The notes under the pieces were generated by a model. That model was not told the origin of the DNA and did not search any database. It was given only the letters and a program-made list of their open reading frames with translations. 64,000 nucleotides of DNA from a bacterium (GTDB taxonomy: Bacteria; JACRDZ01; JAQUKH01). Position 1 is the stretch's first letter. Each line of letters begins with the position of its first letter. The DNA lies in the NCBI GenBank assembly GCA_028719205.1, contig JAQUKH010000006.1, forward strand, positions 1 through 64,000, in the 5' to 3' direction. This document shows positions 57,364 to 64,000 of the stretch, one piece after another. The position numbers and the translations under genes were made by a program.

Positions 57364-58011
57364 ATGGATAACAAAATCGAAGTACTTTTAAGAAAAAATA
57401 AGGAATGGGCAAAATCGGTAAAGACCGGAGATCCTGATTTTTTTACTAAACTGACCAATGTCCAGAATCCGGAGCTTCTCTGGATTGGTTGTTCGGACAG
57501 CCGTGTTCCTGCTAACGAGATAGTCGGATTGTTACCCGGGGAATTGTTTGTCCATAGGAATGTCGCCAATCTTGTTGTGCAAACGGACCTCAATTGTCTT
57601 TCTGTTATCCAATACGCGGTTGATGTGCTTAAGGTGAAAGATATAATTGTCTGCGGCCATTATGGCTGCGGCGGGGTACATTCCGCGTTTGTAAATAATA
57701 AGCTGGGATTAATTGATAATTGGCTCCGTAATATTAAAGATGTAATGGAAAAGTATCAAAAAAAATTGTCAGCCATAAAGGATGAGGAAAAACGCCTTGA
57801 TAGATTATGTGAATTAAATGTGATGGAGCAGGTAATAAATGTTGCCCAGACCACGATATTGGAAGACGCCTGGAACCGGGGGCAGAATGTCGCGGTCCAT
57901 GGTTTGATCTATAGCCTCAAAGACGGAATGCTAAGGGACTTAAATGTCTGCATAAGAAATTTCTCGGATATTACGGAATTTTATAATAATATTAAAAAAG
58001 CAGGAAAATAG
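57364..58011 (+). CDS. Beta-class carbonic anhydrase
   Basis: PELLWIGCSDSRVPANEIVGLLPGELFVHRNVANLV, ICGHYGCGGVHSAF. Confidence 0.96.
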   Translation: MDNKIEVLLRKNKEWAKSVKTGDPDFFTKLTNVQNPELLWIGCSDSRVPANEIVGLLPGELFVHRNVANLVVQTDLNCLSVIQYAVDVLKVKDIIVCGHYGCGGVHSAFVNNKLGLIDNWLRNIKDVMEKYQKKLSAIKDEEKRLDRLCELNVMEQVINVAQTTILEDAWNRGQNVAVHGLIYSLKDGMLRDLNVCIRNFSDITEFYNNIKKAGK

Positions 58012-58089
58012 CAGGTTGATAATTAAATATGGGAACGTTGTTAAAAGAATAAAAGTATTTCCGGGGGGGAGCCTCTCAATTCTCCAAAC

Positions 58090-59664
58090 TCAAATCTTCT
58101 CAATACTCTTCTCCACCGCCTTTATCGCATCCGCCGCCGAACTTGTTATCCCGCCTGTATATCCTGATCCTTCCCCAATCGGATATAAATTTTTAATGTT
58201 TATTGATTCATATGTTTCACTGCGTTTGATTTTTACGGGGCAGGTGGTTCTTGTTTCCACGCCTAACAGGATCGCGTGTTCTGAAACAAATAGAGGGTAA
58301 TCTTCTTTCCATTTATTAAACGCGGCCAGGATCGTTTTGGATACAAAGCCCGGGAAAATTTCGTTCATATTGACGGGGGTGGTTCCGGTTTTACATGAGT
58401 TTTTATTTAAATTAACGGAAAGTTTTCCCTGCATAAAATCTATCAGATTTTGCGCGGGAACCTTCCATTTTCCGCCTGCAAGGTTAAAGGCCTTTTGTTC
58501 TATATCCTTCTGGAACTGGATACCTGCCAGAGGGCCGGTTGCCCCATAATCATTTAAATGGCAGGGGACCACGACCGCGGCGTTTGAAAAGGGCGAGGAC
58601 CTTTTTGAATAACTCATGCCGTTCACGGCCAGGAAACCGTTCTCAGACGAAGCGTTCACTACCTCTCCGCCGGGGCACATGCAGAAGGTGTATGCTCCGC
58701 TTCCTATTTTGCGGTCGGTGTAGTTAAAAGAATAAACGGCGGCGCCTATGCCGGGGAAGTTTTTATATTTATTGCCGTACCTGATCAGATTTATTATTTC
58801 AACGGGGTGTTCAACTCTCATGCCGACAGAGATAGGTTTCTGTTCAATAGCTATACTTTTTTTGTGGAGCATCTCGAACGTGTCGCGCGCGGAATGGCCT
58901 AATGCCAGATAGATCAATGAAGAGCGGTATTCTTTTTCGCCGTTTATTATTACGCCTTCGGCTTTGCCATCCGAGATAAGCAGATCCGTCATTTTTGAGC
59001 TGTAAAATATCTCCCCGCCATTTTGGAGGATATAGTTTCGTATATTAACAACTATTTTGCATAATACATCCGTTCCTAAATGAGGTTTGCTGTGGTACCC
59101 GATCTCTTCGGGCGCGCCGAATTTTATAAAAGTGTCCAGCACCTTGTTTGAATGATAAGAGTTGCTGAGCCTTGAAAAAAGTTTTCCGTCCGAATATGAA
59201 CCGGCTCCGCCTTCACCAAATTGAATATTTGATTCGGGATCTAAAATTCTTTCTTTATTAAACCGCTCGACATCCACGGATCGGCCTTCTATTTTTTTAC
59301 CTCTTTCAAATATCAAAGGTTTGATCCCGCGGTCAATAAATTCGAGGGCGGCGAACATGCCGGCAGGGCCGAAGCCGATTATTATGGGCCTGTCCTTAAC
59401 TTTTTTAAATATTTTAGCCGGTTCTGTTATTTTCTTGTATATGGGGAAGTTCTCTTTATTGTCGAAGCTGTCCGCGACGCGTACAACTATTGAAATTTCG
59501 TAGAAGAATTGTTCTTTATCGTTCAGGTCAAGCGCTTTGCGGAGTATACTTACAAATTGGATCTTGCCGCGGATCTCATTCAGCTTTTGCGAAGCGGCAT
59601 TTATATATTCATCTATCCCGTCTTTTTCAACGGGTATCCGTAAATTATTTATTATTAGGTCCAA
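58090..59664 (-). CDS. NAD(P)/FAD-dependent dehydrogenase
   Basis: PIIIGFGPAGMFAALEFIDRGIKPLIFERG, GEGGAGSYSDGKLFSR, YPIGEGSGYTGGITSSAADA. Confidence 0.93.
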   Translation of the reverse strand: MDLIINNLRIPVEKDGIDEYINAASQKLNEIRGKIQFVSILRKALDLNDKEQFFYEISIVVRVADSFDNKENFPIYKKITEPAKIFKKVKDRPIIIGFGPAGMFAALEFIDRGIKPLIFERGKKIEGRSVDVERFNKERILDPESNIQFGEGGAGSYSDGKLFSRLSNSYHSNKVLDTFIKFGAPEEIGYHSKPHLGTDVLCKIVVNIRNYILQNGGEIFYSSKMTDLLISDGKAEGVIINGEKEYRSSLIYLALGHSARDTFEMLHKKSIAIEQKPISVGMRVEHPVEIINLIRYGNKYKNFPGIGAAVYSFNYTDRKIGSGAYTFCMCPGGEVVNASSENGFLAVNGMSYSKRSSPFSNAAVVVPCHLNDYGATGPLAGIQFQKDIEQKAFNLAGGKWKVPAQNLIDFMQGKLSVNLNKNSCKTGTTPVNMNEIFPGFVSKTILAAFNKWKEDYPLFVSEHAILLGVETRTTCPVKIKRSETYESINIKNLYPIGEGSGYTGGITSSAADAIKAVEKSIEKI

Positions 59665-59675
59665 AATGCCTCTTA

Positions 59676-62600
59676 CTACTCTTCAGGATATTGACTCTTC
59701 AGAAGGTCCAGTGTTTTTTTCGTGTCTGCTACTAGTTCATGATCAGGATAATCTTTGATAAATTTCTCAAGCTCGGCGATCGCTTTGCGCATTTCTCCGA
59801 GTGAAGTATAACATAAGCCTATTTTTAACTGGGCCGAGCCGTTCTTTTTTTTGTCCTGAGTATTAAATTTCAAATATTTTTGATAATATTCCAGGGCTTC
59901 TTTTGATTTATCCTGCGCGTAATAGAGTTCCGCTATTTCAAACGCCGCGCGCGCTTCCTGAGGATAGAAATTTATGATCTTTATAAAATAATTTAAGGCC
60001 TCGTCCTGTTTTTTTACTTCCAGCGAATAATCAGCCAGGAAATTTAAAGCTGTCAGATCTTTTTCCTCCAGCTTTAGAACCTGCTCATATTCCTTTGAAG
60101 CTTCATTTTTTAAAGCATTTTCCTTATATAAATTTGCCAGTGCCAATCGTGTTTTCAGGTCATCAGGCGTGACGGCAAGCTTATCATTATATTTTTTAAT
60201 TAATGACGGAACCATCATTTCTTTATAAAAAATCTTGAAATCAGCTTGTAATTTTGTATCCATATCCATTTCTTTCGGGATCTCGGGAATAACATCGTTC
60301 GCGGTTAAATTATCTTCAGGCGCGTTCACCCTGTATTCTTTCACGTTAAAAATTTCACCTTTTTCTTCCATGACAAGATATTCATTATATTTTTTTACTC
60401 CCTGTTTCCACGCGTCCGTAAAAGATGTGCCTAATAAAGACATGTCAACCGGTATCCAGATAAAATTATCCCTTTCCATATATAAGGTGGTATCGCCTGT
60501 AACTTTTTCCGGCTCTTCAATAGAGGCGCCTGTATTAACAAGCATAATAGTAAAAGATGAATTCCTGATAATGTTAACCGCGATACCTTCTTTTTCAAGG
60601 CAGGCGCTAAGCAAGATCGCGCAATCCAGGTCATTTCCTATCTTGTTTTTTAAGGTTATCCGTGGATATTGCGATCCCTTCGGCTTAATATTAAGATCAA
60701 TTTCTTTGTTTCGCGCGGTGCATGTCACTCCATAAACGCTTATACCGTCGTAAATAATAAATATTTTATACAATTCATTTGTAATATTATATTCATTTTT
60801 CCCGTGGTAAAGTTCCTGAACGCGTTTTGTAAAATCGCCGACCGGCGGGTCAGAAGGAGTTATGTGTTTGACAATATTTTCCTGTTCTTTTTTTATGAAG
60901 GTGTCCAGGTCCGTGAGCGCGTTTTTATATAATAAATTATCTTTCCCCGATCCTGCCGCTTTTTTGAACAATTCACGGGCTTTGTCGAAGGCTCCATAGC
61001 GCATATAAATTATTCCCATATAATAGTAACTTTCAGCGTTGTTCGGATCAATATCAAGGATCGCTTTGTATCCTTCAACAGCTTCTTTATTCATTTCTTT
61101 CTTACTGTATGTGGAAGCAAGAAGCAAGCGGGCTTTTATATTATTTTGCTCCAGTGAAATGGCCTTCTGAAAAGATTGAATAGCGTCATTATATTTTTCC
61201 TGTGTATTTTGCACGATACCAAGCTCAATATACGCGTCTATATTGTTTTCATCTGTTTTTATCACGTCTTTAAAATATTTTTCTGACTGTTTATAGTCTT
61301 TAATTCCGGAATAAAGCCTTCCCAGAGAAAAATTAATGGAAACTATATCTTTAGGATTTTTTGCCAATGCCTTTTGATACGCGTCTATCGCGTCGGGAAT
61401 ACGGTTTTTCTTTTCGTATAATACCGCGAGTTTTAAATACACATCCTGATAATTTGGATTTAGATTTACCACCGCGTTGAATTCATTTAAGGCCTTGTCT
61501 GTATCTGTGTTGAAAAACGCGAGCCCCATGTAATAATGGTAATCCGGATTTTCAGGTTCTAATTTTGTTGCCTCGCTGAATTCACGGATCGCGGCTTCTT
61601 TATCATCATTATAAAAATAAGCTAACCCGAGATTGTATTTGTAAAGCGGATTTTTAGGGCTGATCGTCCCGGCAACTCTGAATTCGGTAACAGCATCTTT
61701 ATAGCTTTTCTGGTTAAGATAAATTAATCCGATAAGAAAAAATATTTCATGATTTTGCGGCTCAAGTTCCGAAGCTTTTCTGAAAGATTTTATAGCCGGG
61801 TCATTTTTCCCCTGCTCGGCATATACTTTTCCAAGATAATAATGGGCATTAAATTCTCCCGGATTATTATCAGAGTAATTTTGTAATTCCTCCGCGGCCT
61901 GGTCATATTTATGCTGTTTATAATACGCGAATCCGAGTTCGTAATGCTTTTTTTGATCGGTTTCGCCAAGCAGAAAGGCATTTTTAAAAGCCGCTATGGC
62001 ATCATTATATAATTCTTTGTTTAAATACGCGGTGCCCAGTTCGGAATATATTATAAAAATATTTTTATCTGTTTTAAGGGCGTCTTCAAATTCAAAAATT
62101 GCTTTGTCATAAGACTTCTGCCTGGACAACGCGGCTCCGAGATAATAATGCGCGGATCCATTTTGGGGCTGCAGTTTTATTGTTTTACTGAATTTGTTTT
62201 CTGCTTCCGGCCATTTACCCTGTTTAAAGTAAATAATACCTAAATAGTAATACGCGTCATAATTATCAGGATAAAGTTCAATTTCTTTCTGTAAATTCAG
62301 GGCGCCTTCCTGGAATTTGTTCTGTTTGAAAAGGTTATATCCTAAGATAAAATGATCCGTGACAGGCGCGCCCGGAGAGCTCTCGATGCCGCTTGGGGTT
62401 ACAGCAGAGACCTTATAATAAGGGGACCGCGTTAAAGTGCTGTCCAGAGGCGCGGAGATAATAAAAAAATTTTCCCGGGTTTTATCAATAAAAGTATAAT
62501 TGCCGGTGAGTTCATCATTTTTATAAATATTATATTCAGATACAAATGATTCAGGATTTTTTTTCCATGTAAGTTTTATTTCTTTTTCATTTCCATAAGA

Positions 62601-64000
62601 AGCCAATTCGCCCGGAGCCTGCGGAGCTTCATGCAGGGCAAAAATCTGGACGCGCTTATTTTCCGTGTCCGCGACGTATATGTAATTTTGATTGTTCAGA
62701 TTTTTTACCGCAAGGCCCTGAGGGGTATTAAATTGCCCCATTCCTTTTCCTTCACTGCCGAATTCCATAATAAATTTAGCAGTATTGTCAATGATCTGTA
62801 CCCGGTTATTTCCTTTATCAAGCACATATATCTTTTTATCCTTATCCGTGCTGAGGCTGACCGGTTTATCAAATTCCACTTTTCCCTTTCCGTTCTTGCC
62901 AAAAGATAATTCATTGTTAAAATTAGCATAATATTTCTGTACGCGGTCATTCCCGGTATCAGCTACATAAATTATTCCATCCTGATCCAAAGCTATATCC
63001 TCAGGGCTATCCAGTTGATTCACCTTATTTCCTGATACCCCGAATTTACTTAAAAATACCCCGTCTTTATTAAATATCTGAACGCAATCATTTTTTTTAT
63101 CGGATACATAAAGTTTTTCACCTTTTTCATCATAAACAAGCCCGGAAGGGCTTAAAAATTCACCTTTTTCTTCTCCTTTGCGGCCAAATCCGAATAAATA
63201 TACTCCTGAAGAATCAAACACCTGGATACGATAATTTTTATTGTCGGATACGGCTATGTTGCCGCCGGGGCTTACTGCCAGGCCTGTCGGGTTTTCAAAT
63301 TTTCCTTTATCTTTTCCTTCCCCGCCAAAAACAAATTTTGATGTTCCGGCGGAATCAAATACCCCTATATTGTTATTTTCAATACTGGATACGTAAATAT
63401 TGCCGTAACTGTCTACTGTTATATCATTTGCCCTGCAGGGTATTTCGCGGATAAATACTACTTCAATAGGCCTCTGGGCGGAAAGTGTGTTATTTGTTTC
63501 ACCATCGGATATGATCTCGTAAACTTCCACGCGGTTATTCTTTTTATCAGCGATATATAATCTATTTTTTTTGTCCATATATATGCTTGAAAGTTCCAGG
63601 AACTGGCCCCGGCCGCTTCCTTTACTTCCAAAAGAATATAAAAAATCGCCCGTATTTGAGAATACATGAATACAGTTGTTTTCTATGTCCGTCGCGTATA
63701 GTATCCCGTTTCCGCTTATCGCGGCGGAAGAAAGCTGCTTGAATTTTTTGCTGTCTTTATCCCCGATCTTTAAAACAAAATATCCCATTAAATTTAATTT
63801 TTGTATACGGTTATTATCCTGGTCAACAACAAAAATATTACGTTCATTATCCACGACTACGCTTGACGGGTAATTGAACTGAGTGGGCAGGTTACCTGAA
63901 ACACCAAAGGACGCAATAAATATCCCCTGGCGGGTGAATACCTGGATACAGTCATTGCCGCTGTCCGCTATATAGATAAAATCATATAGATCTATGGCGA
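59676..64000 (-). CDS. Partial giant NHL-repeat/TPR protein with a cysteine-containing transglutaminase-like segment (N-terminus outside window)
   Basis: Frame open to the window edge (IDLYDFIYIADSGNDCIQVF...); about 8 NHL blades, about 14 TPR units, then GNDLDCAILLSACLEKEGIAVNII, then further TPRs. Confidence 0.88.
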   Translation of the reverse strand, partial: AIDLYDFIYIADSGNDCIQVFTRQGIFIASFGVSGNLPTQFNYPSSVVVDNERNIFVVDQDNNRIQKLNLMGYFVLKIGDKDSKKFKQLSSAAISGNGILYATDIENNCIHVFSNTGDFLYSFGSKGSGRGQFLELSSIYMDKKNRLYIADKKNNRVEVYEIISDGETNNTLSAQRPIEVVFIREIPCRANDITVDSYGNIYVSSIENNNIGVFDSAGTSKFVFGGEGKDKGKFENPTGLAVSPGGNIAVSDNKNYRIQVFDSSGVYLFGFGRKGEEKGEFLSPSGLVYDEKGEKLYVSDKKNDCVQIFNKDGVFLSKFGVSGNKVNQLDSPEDIALDQDGIIYVADTGNDRVQKYYANFNNELSFGKNGKGKVEFDKPVSLSTDKDKKIYVLDKGNNRVQIIDNTAKFIMEFGSEGKGMGQFNTPQGLAVKNLNNQNYIYVADTENKRVQIFALHEAPQAPGELASYGNEKEIKLTWKKNPESFVSEYNIYKNDELTGNYTFIDKTRENFFIISAPLDSTLTRSPYYKVSAVTPSGIESSPGAPVTDHFILGYNLFKQNKFQEGALNLQKEIELYPDNYDAYYYLGIIYFKQGKWPEAENKFSKTIKLQPQNGSAHYYLGAALSRQKSYDKAIFEFEDALKTDKNIFIIYSELGTAYLNKELYNDAIAAFKNAFLLGETDQKKHYELGFAYYKQHKYDQAAEELQNYSDNNPGEFNAHYYLGKVYAEQGKNDPAIKSFRKASELEPQNHEIFFLIGLIYLNQKSYKDAVTEFRVAGTISPKNPLYKYNLGLAYFYNDDKEAAIREFSEATKLEPENPDYHYYMGLAFFNTDTDKALNEFNAVVNLNPNYQDVYLKLAVLYEKKNRIPDAIDAYQKALAKNPKDIVSINFSLGRLYSGIKDYKQSEKYFKDVIKTDENNIDAYIELGIVQNTQEKYNDAIQSFQKAISLEQNNIKARLLLASTYSKKEMNKEAVEGYKAILDIDPNNAESYYYMGIIYMRYGAFDKARELFKKAAGSGKDNLLYKNALTDLDTFIKKEQENIVKHITPSDPPVGDFTKRVQELYHGKNEYNITNELYKIFIIYDGISVYGVTCTARNKEIDLNIKPKGSQYPRITLKNKIGNDLDCAILLSACLEKEGIAVNIIRNSSFTIMLVNTGASIEEPEKVTGDTTLYMERDNFIWIPVDMSLLGTSFTDAWKQGVKKYNEYLVMEEKGEIFNVKEYRVNAPEDNLTANDVIPEIPKEMDMDTKLQADFKIFYKEMMVPSLIKKYNDKLAVTPDDLKTRLALANLYKENALKNEASKEYEQVLKLEEKDLTALNFLADYSLEVKKQDEALNYFIKIINFYPQEARAAFEIAELYYAQDKSKEALEYYQKYLKFNTQDKKKNGSAQLKIGLCYTSLGEMRKAIAELEKFIKDYPDHELVADTKKTLDLLKSQYPEE

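Noticed and set aside
60235-60735. 166-aa plus-strand ORF
   Set aside because: Antisense to the NHL/TPR gene; no homology features or SD.
61000-62300. Periodic repeats that might be a DNA satellite
   Set aside because: Periodicity follows about 34-aa TPR units of the protein; no direct DNA repeat.
1-64000. CRISPR arrays, prophage, transposase, integrase, toxin-antitoxin or defence operon
   Set aside because: None recognised on either strand; the only XRE gene is not paired with a toxin-like ORF, and the comM cassette has no visible recombinase.

Overview
The window holds a dense, low-to-mid-GC bacterial chromosome segment, probably from an uncultured or candidate phylum; taxonomy cannot be proven from sequence alone. 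About 60 genes can be supported. Most are housekeeping: gltX, rel/spoT, tmk, holB, ricT, metG, tsaD, dus, ftsEX, ctpA, rsmI, a split transketolase and comM. There is a TCA-type cluster (LeuC/LeuD-like hydratase, isocitrate dehydrogenase, PAS histidine kinase, malate dehydrogenase, fumarase alpha, glpX). There is also a signalling patch (PilZ, PAS-LuxR, CBM48, MEDS-GAF-HD-GYP), an MlaE/MlaD pair without MlaF, a Mo/W-type ABC operon without its binding protein, and a giant NHL/TPR protein running off the right edge. No tRNA, rRNA, CRISPR array, transposase or integrase was recognised. The observations most worth following up are: (1) a two-gene AT-rich cassette of secreted orphan proteins between comM and a decayed second copy of the comM 3' end, whose divergence is almost all synonymous; (2) a structured ~95-nt leader shared by mlaD and tatA, with an apparent compensatory base change in a stem next to the Shine-Dalgarno; (3) an unannotated 22-aa membrane microprotein with a near-consensus promoter and SD; (4) several families of dispersed palindromic intergenic repeats, one of which supplies the stop codon of the fumarase alpha gene; (5) several enzymes with informative active-site changes (PPi-type PFK, FtsE lacking the catalytic Glu, an inactive trypsin-like paralogue).
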